A DNA stretch of 64,000 nucleotides. Source: Nitzschia sp. DOCU1. Lineage: Eukaryota; Bacillariophyta; Bacillariophyceae; Bacillariales; Bacillariaceae. Positions 22,252 through 31,836 of this stretch are shown here, piece by piece (position 1 is the stretch's first letter; the number at the start of each line of letters is the position of its first letter). The position numbers were made by a program, and so were the translations under genes. The stretch covers positions 1,178,001 to 1,242,000 of the forward strand of contig OX595987.1 of assembly GCA_951394045.1 (NCBI GenBank). The letters are read 5' to 3'. The notes beneath the pieces are model-generated. The model ran no database searches and was not told the DNA's origin. It saw only the letters and a list, made by a program, of their open reading frames with translations.

Positions 22252-23754
22252 TCAGCTGCTGAGAAGGGGCGGTACTGATCCTTCGCTTATAATTGAGAAA
22301 TCATCCCCACAGCCAGTTTCCGACGAAATAGTGCTGGGGAGTTTGTCCGCATGCCGCCCTCCTTTGTGGCCTAACGAGTAAAAGGCATGCCTTGAAAAGG
22401 TAAACGCTTGTCGTGCAATCGCGGTTGAATCGGGAGTTCGATCAATTATCAATTGGTGGACGGGGGAGCCAGACCTTCCACTGGTATCGTCGCAGTTGCG
22501 GGGCTTACCTTTACCCCTTGGAGTGAACTGATTTTTTCCAGTGAGCAATTCATCGAAGACGCGAAGCTGCGTCTTGGTGAATTTGCCGTCCTCAAGCTCC
22601 AAGCGCAGCATCCCTTTCGAAACTTTCTGCTGTTTCTTCTTATTCTTCTTCTGTTTGGAAGGAGCCTCTTTCGATACGCTCAGAAGATATGTTGCGGCAT
22701 TACGGATCAAGCTAGCTCCTGTATGGGAAGCTTCACCAGCCGGAATCTCAGTCGCTTTCGTCTGCACAGTTTCGACTTTCTTTGATGCAGAGTCCGACTT
22801 CGACGCAATACGCCAGACGATCGTCTTGCGATCCGTAATCCTTCGACTCTTCCGGACATTATGGGCGACAGAACCAGCAGCCTTTCTATCCTCCATATTC
22901 ACAGCGATCATGGACGGAGAATGCGACTGCAACTGCAACTGCGACTGCGACTGCTTGATGCTGCGTTGAGGAAAACTATCGATCTTGGATGGCTTGTCTT
23001 TCTCAGAAACATCCAAAGGCTGTTTCTTAAGGCTCGACGATTCATTTCCACTGGGTGCAGCAATGCTCAACGCCCCAATAGACTTCTTGCTTGTTTCCTT
23101 CGACTCCACCGCAGGAAGATCCATGCTCTCTGAAGAAAGTCCCCGAGACGTTCGTTTGCGCTCAATAATATGGTCCTCTGACTCCAATAGGGTTGCGCTA
23201 GGAAGTCCCATGTCGGCATCATCACCCAGTTTCTCCTGGGTTTCCATAGAGATAGGCTCAGGCCTGGTTTGAACATCAGGGTATATTTCTGTTGTGTCAG
23301 ACTTTAGTACTTTGCGCTTCTTTCCGGTCGATGGCTCTGCTCTCAATACCTGGTCAGGACGCTCCGTCACCGCCGCGTCCCCAGAAGAAGAAAGAGACCG
23401 CTTGCACCCCCAAGACTCTACAAGATCGTCCCTTCCCTCCTTTTCTAATGTGCGATTGGACTCTGAAGCAACTTGGACCTTTCGCGGGGTCGTTTTCTTC
23501 GTTACGTTCTTGGTTACGACAACTTCAGAAGCTCCTGAGACTCGCCGCCGTCGCCGACTTGACGGCATTTCGAGATGAATGGATGACCGAGGCACTCTTT
23601 CGACATCACCAGTGGTTTCCCATCGAATCAAGACGCCATCAGGATTATCCTGTTTGTTTGACGACTGCTGGCTGTCGTCCAAGTCCTCCAAGAGCCATGC
23701 TTGATGATCGGTCTTCCCAACAGTGACCCACACCATTCGCGTTAAAGCAGACAT
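22252..23754 (-). CDS. Hypothetical basic, mostly disordered protein
   Basis: A single open frame of 500 residues from the ATG at 23754 (another lies six codons upstream). Residues 1-65 look like a small folded module: VWVTVGKTDHQAWLLED, a linker, then GVLIRWETTGDVERVPRSSI. The spacing of aromatic and charged residues resembles a Tudor or chromo-like barrel, but this is only a guess. The rest is Ser/Lys/Glu-rich and disordered, with basic clusters (SSRRRRRVSG, KQKKNKKKQQK) suggesting a nuclear protein. A possible donor (GGTAAAG-GTAAGC) near 22505 means the last 80 residues could be spliced differently. No function is assigned. Confidence 0.6.
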   Translation of the reverse strand: MSALTRMVWVTVGKTDHQAWLLEDLDDSQQSSNKQDNPDGVLIRWETTGDVERVPRSSIHLEMPSSRRRRRVSGASEVVVTKNVTKKTTPRKVQVASESNRTLEKEGRDDLVESWGCKRSLSSSGDAAVTERPDQVLRAEPSTGKKRKVLKSDTTEIYPDVQTRPEPISMETQEKLGDDADMGLPSATLLESEDHIIERKRTSRGLSSESMDLPAVESKETSKKSIGALSIAAPSGNESSSLKKQPLDVSEKDKPSKIDSFPQRSIKQSQSQLQLQSHSPSMIAVNMEDRKAAGSVAHNVRKSRRITDRKTIVWRIASKSDSASKKVETVQTKATEIPAGEASHTGASLIRNAATYLLSVSKEAPSKQKKNKKKQQKVSKGMLRLELEDGKFTKTQLRVFDELLTGKNQFTPRGKGKPRNCDDTSGRSGSPVHQLIIDRTPDSTAIARQAFTFSRHAFYSLGHKGGRHADKLPSTISSETGCGDDFSIISEGSVPPLLSS

Positions 23755-24193
23755 CCTTTGAATTATTAGCAATTTCCAGTATGCTACTAGCAGTAAAACA
23801 GCTTTTCTTAGAGAGAAGACCCAGCAGCAGTTGTGCTTTGTAAGGCTCTTCGTATTTCAATGACTGCTGAATAGCTGCGATGACGACCAAGACCGAAAAA
23901 TTGAGAACGTTGGGCGTGCGTGATACGATACAATTATCCGTTGGTGCGACATTTGGTTCGCCTATATCTACGTCATTGTCGCGAAGCGGGAGAACAGACA
24001 GTAACGGTAAAATAGGAAGTCGGCGGCAATTTTATCCGTCCTTTTTCGCACCCACGTCCTCCCGCATGCAAGGTCATGGATGCAAACGAGGAGATGAGGA
24101 GCCCATGATGCCAACGACCACCGCCATCCCACTTGGTGCCGTCTCTACTATCTAGTAGAGGAGTAGGTAGTAGAATTTGGCTCGTTTGAGGAT
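23755..24193. other. Divergent promoter between the 22.2-kb gene and the GNAT gene
   Basis: About 440 bp with small unsupported frames on both strands and a run of TAGTAG-type trinucleotides near 24150-24170. No gene is seen. Confidence 0.5.
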
Positions 24194-24790
24194 TTGTCAT
24201 ATTGGTGCTTTGGTGTTATGCTATTAAAAATGATTTCTCGCCCACGAAGAAAGTCAACAACAACATCTTCTTACGCGGTGCACTTCCTACAATTTCTGGC
24301 TGTCGGTGCTTTCCTTTGCAACAGCAATGCCTACAGTATCCGACCAGCGGCCGAATCAGAAGTGAATGCTGCCAGAAAGATTCTATTCCAGCAAGCTATG
24401 AATCCATTTAGCATATCCACGACGACGTTACTCGTCGCGGCAGAGGAGGACGACGATCAAGAAGTGCAATTACTAGGATTCGGCCAAATTCGACCGCTGG
24501 ATGAGGAATATTCAGAGCTTGCCTCGCTCTATGTAATTCCACAACGTCGAAAGCGGGGTATTGGCAACGCTATTGTACAAGCACTTTTGGATCGGCACCA
24601 TGCAAGTGGCCCGCATTCTTCTCGAGTCTGTCTCTTGACGCTAAAGCCAACAATTCCATTTTATGAACCACTTGGGTTTCGAGAGGCTCTAGCGAAGTGG
24701 AACGTAAAAGCCTACCAAAAGCGATTCAGCTCGAATTTCAAGCGGGAAATGCTTTGTCGTTTGTCCTCGGTAATGATTTGGTGTGCATGA
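24194..24790 (+). CDS. GNAT-family N-acetyltransferase with signal peptide
   Basis: A single exon of 198 residues from the first ATG; in-frame ATGs at 24218 and 24230 give a better signal peptide (MISRPRRK, then FLQFLAVGAFLC). The segment after it reads SNAY-SIRP, which could act as an ASAF-like site with tyrosine at +1. The GNAT fold is visible as the acetyl-CoA-binding motif A, LYVIPQRRKRGIGNAIVQAL (the RxxGxG loop is RKRGIG), then the C-terminal beta strand with FYEPLGFRE. The substrate, small molecule or protein N-terminus, cannot be read from sequence. Targeting to plastid or secretory lumen is inferred. Confidence 0.78.
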   Translation: MSYWCFGVMLLKMISRPRRKSTTTSSYAVHFLQFLAVGAFLCNSNAYSIRPAAESEVNAARKILFQQAMNPFSISTTTLLVAAEEDDDQEVQLLGFGQIRPLDEEYSELASLYVIPQRRKRGIGNAIVQALLDRHHASGPHSSRVCLLTLKPTIPFYEPLGFREALAKWNVKAYQKRFSSNFKREMLCRLSSVMIWCA

Positions 24791-25042
24791 TTGAGAACGA
24801 AACGTAACCGACGGCTTTCTGCCATGTCACTGTACGGGCATTCCTCTTACCTCCGCAATCACCTTGAGGCATGTCACCACAGAAAAGTATGCTAATATTC
24901 CTTTATGCATGAGTAGCTGTCATTGAATCTGAACAAAGCAGCCCGACACAAAATGGCCATCACAGTCTGAACAAGGCAGCGTGACAAAAGGCTATCAATT
25001 CTCAAGAGTGAAACAAATAACTTTCTCTCTACTATAGCACTT

Positions 25043-26479
25043 TTACTTCTTCCCTGTCGTCCAGGCATTCATATCCATCCCGCTCATGGACAGCGAGCTC
25101 ATGGTACTGGGATTGTTCATTACGTTGCGATTGTTATTGGGCTGGCTTCCGCCGCCAAAATTCATCATTTGCTGCGGTGTCATCATGCCGATGCCAGCGC
25201 CACTATTAGCATTATTGAAACCTCCACCCATCATGCCAGGATTCATCATGCCCATATTGTTGTGCATGTTCATCCCGCCCATCCCCATGCCTTGCTGCTG
25301 CTGCATCATCATTCGTTGTTGCATCATCATTTGCTGTTGCGACAGGTTATTCATGCCTATTCCCATTCCATTCATGAGACCACCTTGTTGCTGGGGCATC
25401 ATACCTCCGAACCCCATGGCGGGTTGGGATGGTGCTGACATGGTATCCATTGAAGATATTAGGGATGACTTTTGATTTGAGGAATGGGACATGACTGGTT
25501 TCTTGACAGCAGGTTGTTGGGCGATCGTTGTTGCGGGGGGTGGGGATGAGATTGTCATTCCAGCAAAATCCGCAAAGTCGTTACTGACTGGGGCAGGAGC
25601 GCTCGCCGCTGCTGGAGGCTTGGAGATGAACGCAAAACCGGAAGATGCGGGAGCTGGGGCAGGCGTAGGAGCCGCTGCAGGGGGAGCCGAAATAAAGCCA
25701 AATGCGGAACCATCACTAGGTGCAGGAGCAGAAGTCTGAAATCCTCCAAAATCAGCCTGAAACGAAGAAGACGTTGCTGGGGCTGGTGCCGGTGACGAAG
25801 CAGGTGGAGCCGAAATGAAGCCAAATGCGGAACCACCACTAGTTGTAGGTGCTGGCGCCGGTGACGAGCCAAAAGCATCAAAATCGGCTTGAAACGACGA
25901 CGGGGCAGGGGTTGGAGCAGGTGTGGCAAAATCGAACAAGTCAACAGCGGGTGCGGGAGCAGGAGCTCTAGGAACAGGGGCAGGTGCTGCCACTGGCGGA
26001 AAGGCTCGTTGAGCCATTCGTTGTGCCGCCGCGGGGGGCGCCTGAAGCGGAATGGCTGTTGCTACGTGCTGTTGTTGAGGCGGCGGCGCCGGTGGAGCTC
26101 CTGCATCTTCGCCATAATAACGCTTTCGCTCGTACACATCAACCACAAATCGCTTGAAAACGTCGACATGATCTCCTTCTTTCGGTCTTCCTCCCGTTCC
26201 GACGGGTGGCGCATTCTTCAGCCAAGTACGCCTGGCGTAGTCGTTTCCCTTGGCTTCAAGTTCGGCCACTTCCGCGTCGGTCCAACTTGACATGGTTAGC
26301 GACTTGCATCGGTGACTGATTGCCTGATGGGAAGACTTGCAGTTGTTGCAGACAAAAGTGTGGAACTTGATGCACACGGTCGAAAAGCCGAACTTTTTGC
26401 TCGTCCCACAATTGGCACAGACGCTGTTGCCGGGGAGGCGAGCCAATTTTTTCACTTTTTGCTCAGCGATGCTCGACAT
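25043..26479 (-). CDS. ArfGAP-like zinc-finger protein without the usual arginine finger
   Basis: A single exon of 478 residues. Residues 1-125 form an ArfGAP-like domain: zinc cysteines CANC and CNNC near residues 21-46, then HRCKSLTMSSWTDAEV, the WTxxEV..L...GN continuation typical of the family, and RRTWL. In catalytic ArfGAPs an arginine follows five residues after the last zinc cysteine (HR); here the stretch is CKSSHQAIS, with Gln in that place, and the spacing between the cysteine pairs is 19 rather than 16. The rest is Pro/Ala-rich with repeated FGFISAPP and ADF(G/D)xF motifs, then a Met/Gly/Gln-rich tail ending MDMNAWTTGKK. The layout resembles AGFG or SMAP-type trafficking adaptors. 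The role is inferred to be vesicle coat or endocytic. Confidence 0.8.
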   Translation of the reverse strand: MSSIAEQKVKKLARLPGNSVCANCGTSKKFGFSTVCIKFHTFVCNNCKSSHQAISHRCKSLTMSSWTDAEVAELEAKGNDYARRTWLKNAPPVGTGGRPKEGDHVDVFKRFVVDVYERKRYYGEDAGAPPAPPPQQQHVATAIPLQAPPAAAQRMAQRAFPPVAAPAPVPRAPAPAPAVDLFDFATPAPTPAPSSFQADFDAFGSSPAPAPTTSGGSAFGFISAPPASSPAPAPATSSSFQADFGGFQTSAPAPSDGSAFGFISAPPAAAPTPAPAPASSGFAFISKPPAAASAPAPVSNDFADFAGMTISSPPPATTIAQQPAVKKPVMSHSSNQKSSLISSMDTMSAPSQPAMGFGGMMPQQQGGLMNGMGIGMNNLSQQQMMMQQRMMMQQQQGMGMGGMNMHNNMGMMNPGMMGGGFNNANSGAGIGMMTPQQMMNFGGGSQPNNNRNVMNNPSTMSSLSMSGMDMNAWTTGKK

Positions 26480-27190
26480 GAAACAGATAAGCTAAGAATA
26501 ACACCAAAAACAGATTAGTAGATGTTGACCAAGACGGCTCCCCTGCTCATTCCAATGGAGAGGCGATGCCTTCTTGTGACTGCCAAGGCCGATGATAGCT
26601 AGTTGCTTTCACGACAAAAATGCGGAATGACCGTTGACAAAGTGAGGCTTCAGGACCACTTCGACCGCAGAGCTGACGTCACCACAACACCATGTTTTTT
26701 AACACACATAGCCGCTTGAGCTTGTCCACGACCATTATTCGAAAACTAGCCGTGGTTCTAGTATCATAGAGAAAATTGGGGAAAGTAGAGTTACGGCACG
26801 AGAAGAGTAAACATTGAAATAGTAGATTTCGACCCCAGCAGCCCACACTCTCGGCCGGGATCCATTAACAAAACGAGCACTCTAGTGTTCTGAGAGCTGT
26901 ATCAATTATGGTTTCAATCTTGTACTCAATATTCGGGTATGTGTCGACAAACATCCGGGTAGCACTAGATCAAGGCTCCTCTGTCTACTAGATCCAACAT
27001 CATGCGAAAATTAGATTTATGGTCATCGAGCCACTAGATTTCATATTAAAATTGAACGACTACATTGTGGCGACATGAACCAACACGATCGGATTGGTAT
27101 CGAAGCGTCCAAGTGTTGCAGTAGGCTTTAACAAGAATTGCCGTTTGAATCTGAAAACTCGCGCGGCGACAATGTTGATACTTTTACCCT
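26480..27190. other. Intergenic, ArfGAP-like promoter
   Basis: About 710 bp. It holds the TGACGTCA site at 26674 and otherwise A+T-rich sequence with no frame worth reporting. Confidence 0.5.
26674..26681. promoter_or_regulatory. TGACGTCA palindrome upstream of the ArfGAP-like gene
   Basis: A perfect CRE-type palindrome 195 bp upstream of the ATG at 26479. It is the same sequence as at 9491, 28911, 32751 and 44404. Confidence 0.4.
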
Positions 27191-28621
27191 TCAAGCCGCA
27201 AGATTCTCTAGACGACTCTTGATGGATTCCCACAATTCTGCTTCGTTTTCAAAGGAAATTTCGCTCAGTGCTTGATACATTTGACCTTCCGTATCGCTAT
27301 CTTGCGTACCACGGAGTTGCTCTAGCTCTTGTTCGCTTTGTGCATGAAAGACGCCCATCATTTCGCTGATTCCAAGCTTTAAGGTTGGCAGCACCGATGA
27401 TCGTTCCTTGGACCGCGCAAAGACGTATACGTCCGTATACCTCTCCGTCACACTAGTCTCATCATCTGTCTGCAGACGATTCAAAAATCCAATGTTGTGG
27501 GGTGATTCTCCGACTACCTCCATAGTGGCCGCAAGTGCTTTCCCCAACAACTCCAAATGTTGTTCCGAGGCCGACAGTTGCACGCAAAAAACTGGGTACT
27601 CGAGATACGATACTTCCACATTTCCATCTTGAACATCCACAAAATCATAAATGGATTTCAATCGGGACACTGCATAGCAATTCCACCCGTGGACTACTTC
27701 GTCGGCATTGTCACTAGTAGTTCTCTTTTGGAGCGGTATTGGAGGGCATGGCCAAGCATGACAATGAATGTGATTCTGTGAAGCAGCAGCTCCGACAGAG
27801 TTGTACGCTAGGAAAAGAGACCCCACTGGCTCCACCGAGCTGGCCAGCATTACCATGTCGTTGCAGTCGTCGTTGGTAAATTGCTGACCCCGCCAATTTT
27901 TGGACTTGTCTGCCAAAGTTGGTAATAGCAGAAAGTGTCCCCGCGTATCCACAGGACTCACATTATGATACACATCCCAGGGCGTCTTCATCCCATCCCG
28001 AGATAATGTCCCCACTTTTGGCCGAAGTTCAAGTCGCAAAGGGCCGGTGACAAACGAATCTGATGCCGCATCATATGCTGGCGGAATGGCACTTGTCGCC
28101 CCAGAAAACCCAGCTGAGGGAGCAGGCCGCAGCGTTCGTACCAACTGAAGCTGTGCCGCAAAATCACCGTCTGATTCAAATTTGACTGGAGATCCACCAG
28201 CGTCGTCACTCTGGAAACTTGCCAGCGTTTCGTTGATGGAGCGAACCAAGTCCGCGGCCGCCGACGACGAAGATTGTCCATCCTGCTCACCCTCTTCGAC
28301 AAATTCTTGGCAAACCAGCGACTTGTCCTTCTTCTCAACAAGCCGAACACCATATCTTACGGAAAGCTCGGATTTGCCATCATCGCTGGGGATTTGTACC
28401 GTCGCAGCCACCTTATTCTGTCGAACAAGATCAATCCATTGCTGCGACAAGTCCACGGTCGCAATAGTGTAGGCCGGCTGGCCTGATACCCCATGACTAC
28501 TCGCAGGAGCTGCCGGAGCCACAAAGGCAGCTGAAGGACTTGCAAATGACCGCCGCGCGGCATCACCGGATATTATTGTCATGGCCGACAAGACAATAAA
28601 CCGCCACCGGATTGCCACCAT
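27191..28621 (-). CDS. HIT-superfamily protein, GDP-hexose phosphorylase (VTC2/GDPGP1)-like
   Basis: A single exon of 476 residues. The N-terminus is a signal peptide followed by SPSAAF-VAPAAP, an ASAF-like plastid motif. The nucleotide-transferase motif is NHIHCHAWP near residue 280 (HxHxH, the HIT form), preceded by LRLELRPKVG, PWDVYHNVSPVDTRGHFLLLP and LAYNSVGAAASQ. The order resembles GDP-L-galactose or GDP-D-glucose phosphorylases, which normally carry HxHxQ; here the last position is His, as in HIT hydrolases. The C-terminal LKLGISEMMGVF resembles the LEISGHM region of VTC2. The reaction is therefore uncertain: nucleotide-sugar phosphorolysis or dinucleotide hydrolysis, probably in the plastid. 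It is divergent from BiP, with 724 bp between start codons. Confidence 0.68.
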   Translation of the reverse strand: MVAIRWRFIVLSAMTIISGDAARRSFASPSAAFVAPAAPASSHGVSGQPAYTIATVDLSQQWIDLVRQNKVAATVQIPSDDGKSELSVRYGVRLVEKKDKSLVCQEFVEEGEQDGQSSSSAAADLVRSINETLASFQSDDAGGSPVKFESDGDFAAQLQLVRTLRPAPSAGFSGATSAIPPAYDAASDSFVTGPLRLELRPKVGTLSRDGMKTPWDVYHNVSPVDTRGHFLLLPTLADKSKNWRGQQFTNDDCNDMVMLASSVEPVGSLFLAYNSVGAAASQNHIHCHAWPCPPIPLQKRTTSDNADEVVHGWNCYAVSRLKSIYDFVDVQDGNVEVSYLEYPVFCVQLSASEQHLELLGKALAATMEVVGESPHNIGFLNRLQTDDETSVTERYTDVYVFARSKERSSVLPTLKLGISEMMGVFHAQSEQELEQLRGTQDSDTEGQMYQALSEISFENEAELWESIKSRLENLAA

Positions 28622-28910
28622 TTAGAATTTGCTGTAATTTATATAAAATCGGTCGTGGTCGGCTTCAGGTTTTGCCCATCAAGCTTCTTGAGTCAGCTAA
28701 AGGTAGTAGTCAGACTGTGATACACCCCTTTTATGTGAAAGCGTATGATATATGACACGGCAGCACAGAAAGAGAGAGGCAGGATAGTCAATTGTCATCG
28801 ATCTCCGATCTTTGCCATCACCTCCAATCTTTGTCGACGACGACGGTGACCTGTTTGCCGATGAAGAATCGAATCATGTGTCGTGGGTTGTTGGTTCGCC
28901 AACCCAAAGC

Positions 28911-28918
28911 TGACGTCA
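28911..28918. promoter_or_regulatory. TGACGTCA palindrome in the BiP promoter
   Basis: A perfect palindrome 428 bp upstream of the BiP ATG and 290 bp upstream of the HIT-like ATG. A CRE/ATF-like core is a known class of unfolded-protein-response element in BiP promoters of other eukaryotes; use here is inferred. Confidence 0.45.
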
Positions 28919-28954
28919 GAGAAAAATGCCAGGTGGAACAATCTCAGCGATGCA

Positions 28955-28962
28955 CCACGTGG
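28955..28962. promoter_or_regulatory. CCACGTGG palindrome in the BiP promoter
   Basis: A perfect 8-bp palindrome with an ACGT core (G-box/E-box type), 37 bp from the TGACGTCA site. bZIP and bHLH proteins bind such cores. It also contains CCACG, the second half of the animal ER-stress element, but no CCAAT lies at the standard spacing. Confidence 0.4.
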
Positions 28963-29345
28963 AAGCCGCGCCAGTACGACTGTGTAGGATTTCTACTGAA
29001 AGTCATTCAACGGTCTTCCTCGCATTTCTCATTGAGTTCGGCACGTAAAGTGTTGGTACAAAATCTACGGAGTCGTGCAAGCTAGCCAACAAAGTGCGAA
29101 TGTGGTCACGTATGGCGGCCAGAAGATGGAAATAGATTTCCACGCCGGTGCGTCGAAGCATGCCGACGACCAAAGCGTGCGGCTAGGAACCGTCCTTGAG
29201 AAGCGCGCGCATTGTACAACCCATCGACGGGAAAATAAGCAACCCACAAACACCGACCTCGGTTCAACTAACTTGCTCAAATCAATTGTCGCCAATTGAT
29301 CGTTGTTGATAGATTGCTTGGTGAAAGCACAACAAAGAAACAAGA

Positions 29346-31684
29346 ATGCTCTTCAGTAAACTTGCTATTTCCGCATGTACGTACGAAGAAATCGAGTGGA
29401 GGAGTTCTCGTCGTCGTTGTCGTTGCGGTGGTCGTCGAGGCCGAGATTTATGCAGGGTGACCATCATCGGTTATTGCTGATTAGCGCGGAGAAAAGGATT
29501 AGCGATCCCTGTCTATGCGGGGGTTGATTGGGGTTGTTCTATCCTCGCTTCTAGTGCGATTTCGGAAGATTTAGTCGCTTGTTCTTGGCCTCTGATCTCA
29601 CTTATTCAATTGCATTGCTTAACCTCCACCACCACTCTTTTCCCTTGCAGTGGCCCTCATGGCCATGCCCTTTGCCCGGGCAGAAGATGCCGGCGAGGAA
29701 AAGATGGGAACCGTTATCGGTATCGACTTGGGAACTACCTACTCGTGTGTCGGTGTTTTCAAGAACGGACGGGTCGAAATTATTGCTAATGATCAGGGAA
29801 ATCGTATTACTCCTTCGTACGTTGCCTTCTTGGACTCTGGTGAACGTCTCGTTGGAGATGCCGCCAAGAACCAGGCCACCATCAACCCCTCCAACACTGT
29901 CTTCGATGTCAAGCGATTGATTGGCCGCAAATTCAGCGACAAGTCAGTCCAAGCTGACAAGAAGCTTGTCCCTTACAACATTGTCTCGGATAAGGACAAG
30001 CCCATGATTCAGGTCGACATTCAGGGCAAGCCCACCAACTTTGCCCCCGAAGAAATTTCCGCCATGGTTTTGCAAAAGATGAAGTCCACTGCCGAAACTT
30101 TCTTGGGTAAGGAAATCAAGCACGCCGTCGTCACGGTGCCCGCTTATTTCAACGATGCTCAGCGCCAGGCGACTAAGGACGCTGGAACCATTTCCGGCCT
30201 CAAGGTCGAGCGTATTATCAATGAGCCTACTGCTGCCGCCATTGCTTATGGTATGGACAAGACCGGAGGAGAGTCCAACGTCCTTGTTTTCGACTTGGGT
30301 GGTGGTACCTTCGATGTCACTCTTTTGACTATTGATAACGGTGTTTTCGAGGTCTTGGCCACCAACGGAGATACTCACTTGGGTGGTGAGGATTTTGATC
30401 AGAGAGTCATGCAGTATTTCATCAAGATGATGAAGAAGAAGTCCGATGTTGATATCTCCGGTGACAAGCGTGCCCTTCAAAAGCTTCGAAAGGAGGTTGA
30501 GCGTGTCAAGCGTGCCCTTTCCTCGCAGCAACAAGCTCGTCTTGAAATCGAGGACTTGGCCGAAGGTTTCGACTTGAGTGAGACTTTGACTCGTGCGCGT
30601 TTCGAGGAATTGAACAATGATTTGTTCAAGAAAACCATGGGACCCGTTGCCCGCGTCATGGAAGATGCCGATTTGAGCAAGAGCGAAATCGACGAAATTG
30701 TCTTGGTCGGTGGATCCACTCGTATTCCTAAGGTCCAACAATTGATCTCGGAATACTTCGGCGGAAAGGAACCCTCCAAGGGTATTAACCCCGATGAGGC
30801 TGTTGCGTACGGAGCTGCCGTACAAGGAGGAATTTTGTCTGGAGAGGGTGGTGATGCGACCAGTGAAATCTTGTTGTTGGATGTCACTCCTCTTTCCCAA
30901 GGAATTGAGACGGTTGGAGGAGTCATGACCAAGCTTATCAACCGTGGTACTACCATCCCCACTAAGAAGTCCCGTACGTATGCTATTTCATCGAATTATG
31001 GAATTTGATATTTTTTTGGACGATGCACTAAACTTTTCCCCTGCTTTGTTCAACACAGAAACTTTCTCCACCCACCAAGATAACCAGAGCGTTGTGTTGA
31101 TTCAAGTTTATGAAGGAGAGCGTTCCATGACCAAAGATAACCACATGCTCGGAAAGTTCGAATTGACCGGTATCCCCCCTGCCCCTCGTGGTGTTCCGCA
31201 AATCGAGGTCACCTTCGAAGTTGATGCCAACGGTATCTTGCAAGTGTCAGCCGAAGACAAGGGAACCGGAAAGGCCGAAAAGATCACCATCACCGCCGAA
31301 AAGGGACGTCTCTCCGAAGATGAAATCGAGCGCATGGTTCGCGAAGCCGAGCAATACGCCGATGAGGATCGCAAGGTCAAGGAACGCATTGATGCACGAA
31401 ACGGATTGGAATCCTACCTCTACAACCTCAAGAACACCCTTGAGGATGACGAAAAGGGTCTTTCGGATAACATCTCCGCCGAAGACAAGAAGGAGTTGCA
31501 AGACATGATCGATGAAACTCTTGACTGGATGGACTCGAACCCAGAGGCCGACAAGGAAGACTACGACGAGAAGATGAAGGAGGTTGAGCAAATCGCCAAC
31601 CCCATCATGCGAAACGTCTACGCCGGAGGTGCTGGCGGTGGCGCTCAAGATGACATGGGCGACTTTGATGATGGTGAATTGTAA
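29346..31684 (+). CDS. BiP: ER luminal Hsp70, BiP
   Basis: Three exons: 29346-29376, 29651-30973 and 31059-31684, giving 659 residues. The first exon is only 31 nt and supplies most of the signal peptide ([25 protein letters not shown]); it is joined by a 274-nt intron, much longer than others in this window. BiP folds secretory proteins and controls the ER stress response. Hsp70 signatures are all present: [42 protein letters not shown], the interdomain linker region, and a Lys/Glu-rich lid. The C-terminus is [11 protein letters not shown]. Only the last two residues match the usual KDEL/HDEL/DDEL retention signal; a single base change (GGT for GAT) would account for it. The signal peptide plus Hsp70 of this length argue for BiP rather than cytosolic or plastid Hsp70. 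Confidence 0.95.
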
Positions 31685-31836
31685 GCAAGTACTCCCAAGA
31701 TAGAAAAGACTGTTTCATTAGATCATTTTGCATGACAGTATCTATTTAGACCCAAAACTATTGGTAGGGAAAGCTATTGGCCGCTTCAGGTCAAGGACAA
31801 CTATCAATAATCGGAGATGCATGCTTCTTGACGAAA

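Larger units (their letters stand above)
28622..29345. other. Divergent promoter between the HIT-like protein and BiP
   Basis: About 720 bp with two palindromes listed separately (TGACGTCA and CCACGTGG) and several short frames without support. Confidence 0.5.

Noticed and set aside
25086..26290. Plus-strand frames opposite the ArfGAP-like gene
   Set aside because: They are mirror images of its Pro/Ala/Met-rich low-complexity sequence.
28792..29085. A 97-codon plus-strand frame before BiP
   Set aside because: It lies across the promoter palindromes and has no motif or family.
29944..30900. A 318-codon open frame on the strand opposite BiP
   Set aside because: Long antisense frames over Hsp70 genes arise from codon bias. 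It has no promoter context, no family and no splice logic.
30477..30962. A second antisense frame over BiP
   Set aside because: Same reason as the longer antisense frame.
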